A DNA stretch of 64,000 nucleotides, from the NCBI GenBank assembly GCA_934463035.1, contig CAKSIG010000003.1, positions 62,001 through 126,000 on the forward strand, in the 5' to 3' direction. The notes below the pieces were generated by a model, which was not told where the DNA came from, did no database searches, and was given only the letters and a program-made list of their open reading frames with translations. This document shows, piece by piece, positions 56,358 to 64,000 of this stretch. The translations under genes and the position numbers were made by a program. The DNA comes from an uncultured Eubacteriales bacterium. GTDB lineage: Bacteria > Bacillota > Clostridia > Oscillospirales > Acutalibacteraceae. The number at the start of each line of letters is the position of its first letter. Positions within the stretch are counted from its first letter, which is position 1.

Positions 56358-58610
56358 ATGTCGGTAAGACCCGGGAAAATGATGATAAAACGGTCAGTCT
56401 TGGTTATGATAGTTCTTATTCTTTCGCTGTCGTTGGTGTCGACGGGAAGCCTTGTCAGAATAATGATAATCAACGGCGAGAAGTATCAGCGCGACGCGTC
56501 TGAACAACAGCTCTACGACAGCCTTATATCTGCTCCGCGCGGCGATATATATGACTGTAATATGCAGGTTTTGGCTACCAGCTCTACCGCTTGGACGGTT
56601 TACATAACACCAAACGGCATTAAAACCCTGAAAGATAGGGATAAGGCTGAAAAGATACGTAAACTGATAGCCGAAAATCTGTCTTCGATACTTGAAATGG
56701 ATTACGAAAAGATATACGATTATACAGGCAAGAATTCGTATTATGTAATCGTTAAAAAGAAGATAGAAAAATCCACGGCGGACAGTGTGCGTAAGTTTAT
56801 ATCCGATAACAAAAAACTTGAAATAACACGGTATGTCGGTCTTGACGAAACAACAAAACGCTACTATCCGAACGATACCCTTGCGTCGGCTGTTTTGGGA
56901 TTTGTCGGCGACGACGATCAGGGCCTTGCAGGAATAGAAAGCTACTACGACAACGACCTCACAGGCGTAGCGGGACGTGTGGTAGCCGCAAAAAACGCCG
57001 CTGGAACGGATATGCCGTTTACCTATGAAAAGGTTGAAGAAGCCACAAAGGGTAAATCGGTGGTTACCACAATAGATTCATATATACAGTACACCGCCGA
57101 AAAGTATTTGCAGGCGGCTGTCGAAGAAAATCTTGTTGCGGAGCGCGGCGCGGCCGTTGTTATGAATGTAAACACGGGCGAATTGCTTGCGGTGGCTGTA
57201 AAGGGCGACTTCAATCCCAACACACCGTTTGTCCTTTCGGCGGCTGACCAACAAAAGGTTGACGAAACGGCAGACGAAGAAGAAAAATCAAAGCTGAAAT
57301 CCGAGCTTTTGAATAAACAATGGCGTAATAAGGCGGTATCCGATACCTACGAACCGGGTTCGGTATTCAAAATAGTAACGGCATCAATAGGTCTTGAAGA
57401 AAACCTTATAAACCAAAAAAGCACTTTTAACTGCTCTTATGTAATAAATGTCGCGGGAAACACCTATCACTGCCATAAAACAAGCGGTCACGGGGTTCAA
57501 AATCTTGCTCAGGCAATATCAAATTCCTGCAACCCCGCGTTTATAACAATAGGCAGTCTTATCGGAACTCAAACATTTTCTAAATACTTTAAGGCGTTCG
57601 GTTTCACTGAAAAAACAGGGGTTGACCTGCCCGGCGAGGCGGTTTCAACATATCATAAAGAGGAGAAAATGGGACCCACCGAGCTTGCTTCTTCTTCATT
57701 CGGTCAGACATTTAACGTCACGCCTATGCAGCTGATAACGGCTGTTTCTGCCGCGGTGAACGGCGGTTATCTTGTTCAGCCGCACGTTGTAAGTAAAATA
57801 CTTGATGAAAACAACAAGGTAGTGGAAACAAAATCGACAGGGTATAAGCGTCAGGTAATATCCAATACAACGTCCGCTACAATGCGTGAACTGCTTGAAT
57901 ATGTTTCGCAGAACGGCGTAAAAAATTCTTACGTAGCGGGATACAGAGTGGGCGCTAAATCAGGTACTTCTCAAAAGGTTTCAAAGATACTGACAACAGG
58001 AAGACGCGATATATACATAGGCTCCTGTGTTACATTTGCCCCGATAGACGATCCCCAAATAGCCGTGTTGGTTCTGCTTGACGAACCGACGGCGGGTCAG
58101 TTCTACGGCGGCACCATTTCGGCGCCTGTTTGCGCCAAGATTATGGCAGACGCACTGCCTTACCTCGGTTATGAACCTCAGTATACCGAAAACGAGCTTA
58201 AAAGCCTTGCTAAGAGCGTTCCCGACACCGTCGGAAGCAATATATCGGACGCTAAGGGTAAGATAAACTCGGCAAATCTGAGCTATAAAGTCGTAGGAAA
58301 CGGTGAGACGGTTCTGCGGCAGTTACCCGAGGCAGGAAGCTCTATTTATAACGGCGGCGTGGTTATACTGTATACGGACGGTGATTCGGGAATGTCTGTA
58401 ACAGTTCCGAACCTCGTCGGTCTTACCGCTACCGAGGCAAATGCAGCGGCGGCAAGCGCGGGTATAAATATCGAGTTTTCGGGTAATACATCGACAAGCG
58501 GTTTGAAATCTTACAGACAGAGTGTTGAGGCGGGCGCAAGCGTCCCCGCAGGACAGATAGTAACGGTGTATTTCAGAGACGAAAGTTCCGCAGATTTTGC
58601 GGCAGAATAG
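56358..58610 (+). CDS. Class B penicillin-binding protein with PASTA domains (FtsI/SpoVD type)
   Basis: 750 residues from ATG 56358, with GGGAG upstream. One N-terminal membrane helix, a PBP dimer domain (about 50-230), then the transpeptidase domain with SxxK (PGSVFKIV), SxN (SNSCNPAF) and KSG (AKSGTSQK) motifs. Two PASTA domains end the protein (VPDTVGSNISDAKGKINSAN, and VPNLVGLTATEANAAAASAG). It cross-links septal or spore peptidoglycan. PASTA domains favour SpoVD or Firmicutes PBP2B; which of the two is open. Confidence 0.9.
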   Translation: MSVRPGKMMIKRSVLVMIVLILSLSLVSTGSLVRIMIINGEKYQRDASEQQLYDSLISAPRGDIYDCNMQVLATSSTAWTVYITPNGIKTLKDRDKAEKIRKLIAENLSSILEMDYEKIYDYTGKNSYYVIVKKKIEKSTADSVRKFISDNKKLEITRYVGLDETTKRYYPNDTLASAVLGFVGDDDQGLAGIESYYDNDLTGVAGRVVAAKNAAGTDMPFTYEKVEEATKGKSVVTTIDSYIQYTAEKYLQAAVEENLVAERGAAVVMNVNTGELLAVAVKGDFNPNTPFVLSAADQQKVDETADEEEKSKLKSELLNKQWRNKAVSDTYEPGSVFKIVTASIGLEENLINQKSTFNCSYVINVAGNTYHCHKTSGHGVQNLAQAISNSCNPAFITIGSLIGTQTFSKYFKAFGFTEKTGVDLPGEAVSTYHKEEKMGPTELASSSFGQTFNVTPMQLITAVSAAVNGGYLVQPHVVSKILDENNKVVETKSTGYKRQVISNTTSATMRELLEYVSQNGVKNSYVAGYRVGAKSGTSQKVSKILTTGRRDIYIGSCVTFAPIDDPQIAVLVLLDEPTAGQFYGGTISAPVCAKIMADALPYLGYEPQYTENELKSLAKSVPDTVGSNISDAKGKINSANLSYKVVGNGETVLRQLPEAGSSIYNGGVVILYTDGDSGMSVTVPNLVGLTATEANAAAASAGINIEFSGNTSTSGLKSYRQSVEAGASVPAGQIVTVYFRDESSADFAAE

Positions 58611-58619
58611 GAGATAAAA

Positions 58620-60050
58620 ATGAAATTAAAAGAATTGTTGCCGAAGTGTAATACAAGCGTTTCGGAAGTTGAAATAACGGGCATCACCTGTAATTCGCTT
58701 AAAGTGAAAAAGGGTTACGCTTTTGTTTGTATTGTCGGCACCGTGCAGGACGGTCATAAATACGCCGCCTCTGCGCTTGAAAACGGCGCCGCGGTTATAA
58801 TTGCTCAGCGTGACTTGGGAATTGAAAATCAGGTTGTGGTCGAAGATACAAGAACCGTTTATTCCGAAATATGCGCAAAGTGGTTCGGTAACCCTGCCGA
58901 CAGTCTTAAACTTGTGGGCGTTACGGGAACCAACGGCAAGACTTCTGTAACATATATGCTTAAAAAAGTATTGGAGACAGCAGGCTTTAAGGTCGGACTT
59001 ATCGGTACTATTCAGAATATGATAGGCGATGAAACGGTTGCTTCGCATAATACAACCCCCGACGCGTATGAGCTTAACTCTCTGTTCGCTCTTATGAAAG
59101 CTAAGGGCTGCACCTATGTAATAATGGAGGCGTCTTCCCACGCGCTTGACCAAAAGCGTATATATAACCTAAATTTTGAAGCGGCTATATTTACAAATCT
59201 TACACAGGACCACTTGGATTATCACAAGACAATGGAAAATTATCTTGCAGCCAAGAAAAAGCTGTTCCGTATGTGCAAGACTGCTATCATCAATAATGAC
59301 GACCCGTATGCGGCGGAGCTTAAAGAGGGACTTAATTGCCGCATAGTGACTTATTCTACGGGAAATGATTCCACATACAGCGCAAAGGCGATAAAATATA
59401 AGCCTGCAAGCGTTGAATACGAGCTTGTAAGCGACAGCATTATAAGCCATATAAAGGTTAAAACGGGCGGAAGATTTACCGTATACAACTCTATGTGCGC
59501 GGCAGTATGCGCGTTGGAACTCGGTATACCGCTCGATACGGCGGTTCAGGCAATAGGCTTGCTTGAAGGAGTAAAGGGCAGGGCAGAGGTTGTGCCATCG
59601 GACCGTGATTTTACAATAATAATAGATTACGCGCACACACCCGACGGATTGAAAAATATACTCGAAACCTTTAAAGAGTGTGAGAAAAACCGACTTATTG
59701 TTGTATTCGGCTGCGGCGGCGACCGCGATAAAACAAAACGTCCGATTATGGGTAATATAGCGGTTCATAACGCCGATTACGTAATTGTTACAAGCGATAA
59801 TCCCCGTACAGAGGAGCCAATGGCGATAATAGACGATATACTTACGGGTATGGCAGGAACAAAGACGCCGTATAAGGTTATAGAAAATCGAATTGAGGCT
59901 ATAAAATTTGCTGTTTCAATTGCCGTAAAAGATGATATAATAGTCTTGGCAGGAAAAGGTCACGAAACCTACCAGATTTTAAAGGACGGCACGATACATC
60001 TCGAAGAACGGGAAGTAGTTGCCGAAGCATTGGGCAAAAATAAACAGTAA
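58620..60050 (+). CDS. murE: UDP-MurNAc-tripeptide synthetase MurE
   Basis: 476 residues. ATP site VGVTGTNGKTSVTYML, substrate region MEASSHALDQKRI, and DNPRTEEPMAIIDDI near the C-terminus. DNPR is the motif of enzymes that add meso-diaminopimelate, so DAP-type peptidoglycan is likely. murF, usually next, is missing. Confidence 0.94.
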   Translation: MKLKELLPKCNTSVSEVEITGITCNSLKVKKGYAFVCIVGTVQDGHKYAASALENGAAVIIAQRDLGIENQVVVEDTRTVYSEICAKWFGNPADSLKLVGVTGTNGKTSVTYMLKKVLETAGFKVGLIGTIQNMIGDETVASHNTTPDAYELNSLFALMKAKGCTYVIMEASSHALDQKRIYNLNFEAAIFTNLTQDHLDYHKTMENYLAAKKKLFRMCKTAIINNDDPYAAELKEGLNCRIVTYSTGNDSTYSAKAIKYKPASVEYELVSDSIISHIKVKTGGRFTVYNSMCAAVCALELGIPLDTAVQAIGLLEGVKGRAEVVPSDRDFTIIIDYAHTPDGLKNILETFKECEKNRLIVVFGCGGDRDKTKRPIMGNIAVHNADYVIVTSDNPRTEEPMAIIDDILTGMAGTKTPYKVIENRIEAIKFAVSIAVKDDIIVLAGKGHETYQILKDGTIHLEEREVVAEALGKNKQ

Positions 60051-60067
60051 AAAGGGAGTTTAAAGTT

Positions 60068-61090
60068 ATGAGAGATTTTACACCTGTAATTGCCGCGCTC
60101 ACGTCATTTTTGATAACGGCGGGACTCGGATACGTGGTAATACCTTTTTTAAGAAAGCTGAAATTCGGGCAGACTATACTTGATATAGGTCCGAAGTGGC
60201 ATAAGGATAAGCAGGGAACGCCGACAATGGGCGGTGTGCTTATGATGGCGGGAGTGGTACTTTCGCTTGCAATAGCGTTTGCGTATTCGGCAATAAGCTC
60301 GGGACGTTTTGCAAACGAACTTAAAACACCGTACCGTTTGTCCGTGTTTATCGCGGGAATTGCAATGGCGTTGCTTATGGGTGCTATCGGTTTTATCGAC
60401 GATTATATAAAGGTCGTAAAAAAACGCAACTTGGGACTTACCGCAAGGCAGAAGACATTTTTGCAGCTGTTAGTTTCTGCGGCTTACCTTGCTTCCCTTG
60501 CTCTCTCGGGAATGAATACCACTTACATACCGTTTGTAGGTGATATAGATATATTCCGCGGCGCAGGTCTTATCTTTTGGCCGATAGCGCTTGTGTTTAT
60601 TTACGGCTTTACAAATGCCGTAAACCTTACCGACGGTATAGACGGACTTGCCGCAACCGTTACTCTGGTTGTTGCCTGTGCGTTTATGTTGGGTTCGGGA
60701 TTTCTTTACAATATGACAACAAATGCCGTAAGCGCCGCACTTGCGGGCGCCTGTGTGGGTTTTGTTGCTTGGAACGCAAAGCCGGCAAAGGTATTTATGG
60801 GTGATACAGGTTCAATGTTCCTCGGCGGTATGGTCGTTGCGCTCTCGTTTGGAATAGGACGTCCCATTCTTCTCTTGTTTGCGGGCATTGTGTATTTTGC
60901 GGAAGCAATTTCTGTAATGCTTCAAGTGGCATATTATAAAATTACAAAAAAGCGTCTGTTTAAAATGGCTCCGCTCCACCATCACTTTGAGATGTGCGGC
61001 TGGTCGGAACAAAAAATAGTTTTTGTTTTCTCGCTTGTCGCTTTTGTAGGTTGTTTTATCGCGATTTTACCCGAAATATTTAATTGGTAA
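60068..61090 (+). CDS. mraY: Phospho-MurNAc-pentapeptide transferase MraY
   Basis: 340 residues with about ten membrane helices. Motifs: GTPTMGGVLMM, GFIDDYIKVVKKRNLGL (catalytic Asp pair), NLTDGIDGLA, and MAPLHHHFEMCGWSE. It makes lipid I on undecaprenyl phosphate. Confidence 0.96.
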   Translation: MRDFTPVIAALTSFLITAGLGYVVIPFLRKLKFGQTILDIGPKWHKDKQGTPTMGGVLMMAGVVLSLAIAFAYSAISSGRFANELKTPYRLSVFIAGIAMALLMGAIGFIDDYIKVVKKRNLGLTARQKTFLQLLVSAAYLASLALSGMNTTYIPFVGDIDIFRGAGLIFWPIALVFIYGFTNAVNLTDGIDGLAATVTLVVACAFMLGSGFLYNMTTNAVSAALAGACVGFVAWNAKPAKVFMGDTGSMFLGGMVVALSFGIGRPILLLFAGIVYFAEAISVMLQVAYYKITKKRLFKMAPLHHHFEMCGWSEQKIVFVFSLVAFVGCFIAILPEIFNW

Positions 61091-61103
61091 CGGAGGAAGC
61101 TAA

Positions 61104-62246
61104 ATGGCTAAGGCGGTCAAGAAAAAACGTTCGGCGTTCAGCGGTGAAGGAAAGATTGATGTAACATTTCTTTCCTTTGTTCTGATATTGCTGACAATAG
61201 GTCTTGTTATGCTGTTTTCGGCAAGCTATGCGTATTCGTATGCGTATTACAATAACAGTTACCGCTTTATAACCAGACAGGCGGCTTTTGCCGTTCTCGG
61301 CGTTGCCGTTATGCTCGTTATTTCAAGAATAGATTATCATATATGGCGAAAATTCGCGTGGTTGCTGTTTATTGTGTCAGTAGGCTTGCTTGTAGTTTTG
61401 CTTGCCCTGCCGCCTATGGTGTCGGGAATGGACGTTAAACGCTGGATAGTAATAGGTCCGCTTAACTTCCAGCCGTCAGAGGTGGCGAAGTTTTCGATAA
61501 TACTGCTTTTTTCATCGCTCATTGCCGCGAATTATCAGCAGATGAAGAGCTTTAAATTTATAATGGTTTTGGTGCTCATTTTGGGAGTTACCTGCGGTCT
61601 GGTCGTCTTGGAACCGCACCTGTCGGCAACGCTTCTTATTTTTTCAATAGGCGTTGTGCTGATGATAGTCGGCGGTTTGCAGATAAGATATATTCTTTTG
61701 GGACTCGGCGGCGGCGTAGGTTTGGTAGTTGTTGCGATACTTACAGGTATTATCGGCTACGGCTCAGACCGAATAAAATATTGGCTTGACCCGTGGGCAG
61801 ACGCCTCGGGAAAAGGCTTTCAGACTATACAGTCGCTGTTGGCAATCGGCTCAGGCGGAATACTCGGCAGGGGAATAGGACAGTCGAGACAAAAGCATTT
61901 GTGGGTTCCCGAACCGCATAACGACTTTATCTTTTCAATAGTTTGCGAGGAACTCGGACTTATAGGCGCAGTAATTATAATTCTGCTGTTCTGCTTGCTT
62001 GTTTGGCGCGGTTTTACGATTGCTATGCGTTCGCCTGATAAATTCGGGTCGCTTTTGGCAATCGGACTTACGTTTCAGGTAGGTTTGCAGGCTATGCTTA
62101 ATATATGGGTCGTTACGAACACAATACCCAACACAGGAATAAGCCTGCCGTTTTTCAGCTACGGCGGTACATCGTTGCTTATTTTGCTGTCGGAAATGGG
62201 TATCGTGCTGTCGGTGTCGCGGTACGCGAATATTGAAAAAATGTAG
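61104..62246 (+). CDS. ftsW: Peptidoglycan polymerase, FtsW/SpoVE family
   Basis: 380 residues with about ten membrane helices. SEDS signature near the end: NTGISLPFFSYGGTSLLILL; also GRGIGQSRQKHLWVPEPHND. These are glycosyltransferases that work with a class B penicillin-binding protein, here encoded 2.5 kb upstream. FtsW and SpoVE cannot be told apart from sequence alone. Confidence 0.93.
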   Translation: MAKAVKKKRSAFSGEGKIDVTFLSFVLILLTIGLVMLFSASYAYSYAYYNNSYRFITRQAAFAVLGVAVMLVISRIDYHIWRKFAWLLFIVSVGLLVVLLALPPMVSGMDVKRWIVIGPLNFQPSEVAKFSIILLFSSLIAANYQQMKSFKFIMVLVLILGVTCGLVVLEPHLSATLLIFSIGVVLMIVGGLQIRYILLGLGGGVGLVVVAILTGIIGYGSDRIKYWLDPWADASGKGFQTIQSLLAIGSGGILGRGIGQSRQKHLWVPEPHNDFIFSIVCEELGLIGAVIIILLFCLLVWRGFTIAMRSPDKFGSLLAIGLTFQVGLQAMLNIWVVTNTIPNTGISLPFFSYGGTSLLILLSEMGIVLSVSRYANIEKM

Positions 62247-62260
62247 CAAGGAGAATGTTT

Positions 62261-63373
62261 ATGCATATTTTGTTTGCAGGCGGCGGAACTGCGGGTCATA
62301 TTAACCCTGCGCTTGCTGTTGCGGGTTATATCAAAGAAAGACACCCCGACGCCGTTATAAGCTATATCGGAACAGCCGATAAACTCGAATCGCGTTTAGT
62401 ACCCGAAAAAGGATATAATTTTTACACCATTGACGTGGCGGGATTTCAACGCAAGCTGTCGCTCAAAAATGTCGGCAGAAATATAGCGGCGGTAAAAAAG
62501 ATGTTTACCTCCTCGCGTGACTCGCGGCGCCTGCTCAGGGAAATAAATCCCGACGTCGTCGTAGGTACAGGCGGCTATGTAAGCGGTCCTGTGCTGAGAG
62601 AAGCACAGAAGTTAGGCTTTAAAACCGCAATTCACGAGCAGAACGCATATCCCGGAGTTACGACCAAAATGCTTTCCGAAAATGCCGATTATGTAATGCT
62701 TGCTATGCCTGAGGCAAAAAAATATCTGAAACTTAAAAATCCGCCTGTAATTACGGGCAACCCCGTAAGGACGGAGCTTTTAAGCATAACCAAGGAACAG
62801 GCGCGTAAAAAACTCGGCTTTGACGACCGTCCGATGATTTTGTCTTTCGGCGGTTCCCTCGGCGCAAGACATATCAACGAGGCTGTGACCGAACTTATAA
62901 AGCGGCATAACGGCACTCATAAATTTTATCATATCCACGGCACGGGAAAAACAGGCTATGATACTATGCTTGAAAATCTTAAAGACATAAATTTGTCCGA
63001 AGAAATATCCGTACGTGAATATATAAACGATATGGACGTATGTATGGCGGCGGCAGATTTAGTTATATGCCGCGCAGGCGCAATCACTTTGAGCGAGCTT
63101 CAAGCTATGGGTAAGCCGTCAATACTTATTCCGTCGCCCTATGTTGCGGAAAATCACCAGTTCCATAACGCTATGACCTTAAAAAAGAACGGCGCCGCCG
63201 AAGTGATCGAAGAAAGCGAGCTTTCGGGGCAGTCGTTGATAAATAAGGTCGAATATATGATTGAAAATAAACCGCGGCTTAGCGATATGGGAAAAGCGGC
63301 GCGCGCACACGCTATTATAGACGCGAACGAACGCATTTATCAAGTAATAATGAAGTTGTATACTCAGGCGTGA
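62261..63373 (+). CDS. murG: Lipid II synthase MurG
   Basis: 370 residues from ATG 62261 (AGGAG 7 nt upstream; ATG 62255 touches the site). GGGTAGHINPALAVA (glycine-rich loop), GTGGYVSGPVL, HEQNAYPGVT and RAGAITLSELQAMGKPSILI (UDP-GlcNAc site). It adds GlcNAc to lipid I. Confidence 0.95.
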   Translation: MHILFAGGGTAGHINPALAVAGYIKERHPDAVISYIGTADKLESRLVPEKGYNFYTIDVAGFQRKLSLKNVGRNIAAVKKMFTSSRDSRRLLREINPDVVVGTGGYVSGPVLREAQKLGFKTAIHEQNAYPGVTTKMLSENADYVMLAMPEAKKYLKLKNPPVITGNPVRTELLSITKEQARKKLGFDDRPMILSFGGSLGARHINEAVTELIKRHNGTHKFYHIHGTGKTGYDTMLENLKDINLSEEISVREYINDMDVCMAAADLVICRAGAITLSELQAMGKPSILIPSPYVAENHQFHNAMTLKKNGAAEVIEESELSGQSLINKVEYMIENKPRLSDMGKAARAHAIIDANERIYQVIMKLYTQA

Positions 63374-63440
63374 CAAATATCCGCACTTGTGCATAGTATG
63401 AATTGAAATTGTTTTCAGTTTGACTGTGAGGGGTGCTGTT

Positions 63441-64000
63441 ATGGCAAATATTTCGGTTATCGGCGGAAAGAAAATAAGCGGCGAGATTGAAGTGCAGGGG
63501 GCAAAAAACAGCGTCCTGCCCGTGCTTGCGGCAACGATACTCTGCGGAAGCGAATGTATAGTACATAATTGCCCCGAACTTTCAGACGTAAGAACCTCAA
63601 TTCGTATATTGGCTCATCTGGGCTGTAACGTAATAAAGGACGGAAACACCGTCACGGTAAATACATCGGGAATGGATTGCTGTGAGATACCGGACGTTCT
63701 TATGCGTGAAATGCGTTCATCCATTGTTTTTTTGGGCGCCATAATAGGCAGATGTAAAAGCGCGGTGGTCAGCAGTCCCGGCGGCTGTGAATTGGGCCCA
63801 AGACCTATTGATCTGCATTTGTCCGCTCTTGAAAAGCTGGGCGTTGAAATATCCGAAGAACACGGTTTTTTGCATTGCTCCTGCGGAAAAGGACTGCACG
63901 GCGCCGAAATCAATCTCAGTTTCCCGAGCGTCGGCGCAACCGAGAATATAATGCTCGCCGCGGCGACAGCCGACGGTACGACGGTCATACATAACGCCGC
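63441..64000 (+). CDS. murA: UDP-GlcNAc 1-carboxyvinyltransferase MurA, 5' part
   Basis: The frame runs from ATG 63441 (GAGGGG upstream) to the window end without a stop: 186 codons visible of about 420. Motifs: GAKNSVLPVLAATIL (phosphate binding) and PGGCELGPRPIDLH, whose Cys116 is the catalytic cysteine and fosfomycin target. It makes the first committed precursor of peptidoglycan. Confidence 0.93.
   Translation, partial: MANISVIGGKKISGEIEVQGAKNSVLPVLAATILCGSECIVHNCPELSDVRTSIRILAHLGCNVIKDGNTVTVNTSGMDCCEIPDVLMREMRSSIVFLGAIIGRCKSAVVSSPGGCELGPRPIDLHLSALEKLGVEISEEHGFLHCSCGKGLHGAEINLSFPSVGATENIMLAAATADGTTVIHNA

Overview
The window looks like a chromosomal segment of a spore-forming, anaerobic Clostridia bacterium, probably an Oscillospirales/Ruminococcaceae-type gut organism. 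The grounds are four sporulation loci (spoIIGA-sigE, a ymxH-like gene, spoIVB and spo0A), a glycyl radical enzyme, sortase-anchored and lipid-anchored surface proteins, A/T-ending codons with moderate GC, and Firmicutes-type regulation (FMN and SAM-I riboswitches, consensus SigA promoters, candidate Spo0A boxes). No species can be named from sequence alone.

Layout. 1-2.6 kb: accessory DNA, with the 3' end of a sortase-anchored Cys-repeat protein, a small membrane protein, and a transposon scar (tnpV plus a small partner gene) followed by a hairpin-rich gap. 2.6-6.7 kb: spoIIGA-sigE, a DUF1294 gene, FMN riboswitch-ribU and SAM-I riboswitch-metK. 6.8-16.8 kb: a GH35 beta-galactosidase, an ABC exporter pair, a lipoprotein, an OGG-type DNA glycosylase, several membrane or unknown proteins, a ymxH-like gene and spoIVB. 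16.8-21.8 kb: an AraC regulator, a glycyl radical enzyme with its activase, and a ketopantoate-reductase-like gene, lying between spoIVB and spo0A, which are usually adjacent. 22-28.2 kb: spo0A, then the most notable locus.

That locus (22.9-28.2 kb) has a tyrosine recombinase gene, a 266-bp segment bounded by 22-bp perfect inverted repeats, and a 1,118-codon gene for a membrane-anchored collagen-like protein with a leucine-rich C-terminal part, followed by an uncharacterised AT-rich gene. The segment carries a good SigA promoter (TTTACT-17-TACAAT, TGn-extended) that now points away from the collagen-like gene, and a terminator that faces it. The assembled sequence therefore looks like the OFF state of an invertible-promoter (phase-variation) switch. 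Inversion would place the promoter about 93 nt upstream of the start codon. A second terminator just outside the left repeat would stop the misdirected transcript in the OFF state.

28.2-35.4 kb: a mutarotase-like gene with tmcAL, ackA-galK, an XRE regulator, tRNA-Thr(CGT), a YgjV membrane protein, a DeoR regulator and tRNA-Val(GAC). 35.4-38.3 kb: an ECF sigma factor/membrane protein/lipoprotein operon and an Ada-like lipoprotein whose promoter contains a Spo0A-box match. 38.4-50.4 kb: uvrC, an HPr/Crh-like gene, pcrA, a membrane protein-DUF5412-maf group, and a TetR/DUF308/MMPL/secreted-protein export cluster. 50.6-54.2 kb: serC-serA, a small unknown gene and deoD. 54.3-64 kb: the division and cell-wall (dcw) cluster mraZ-rsmH-ftsL-pbp-murE-mraY-ftsW-murG-murA, without murF and murD, with a phased MraZ operator at its promoter; murA runs off the right edge.
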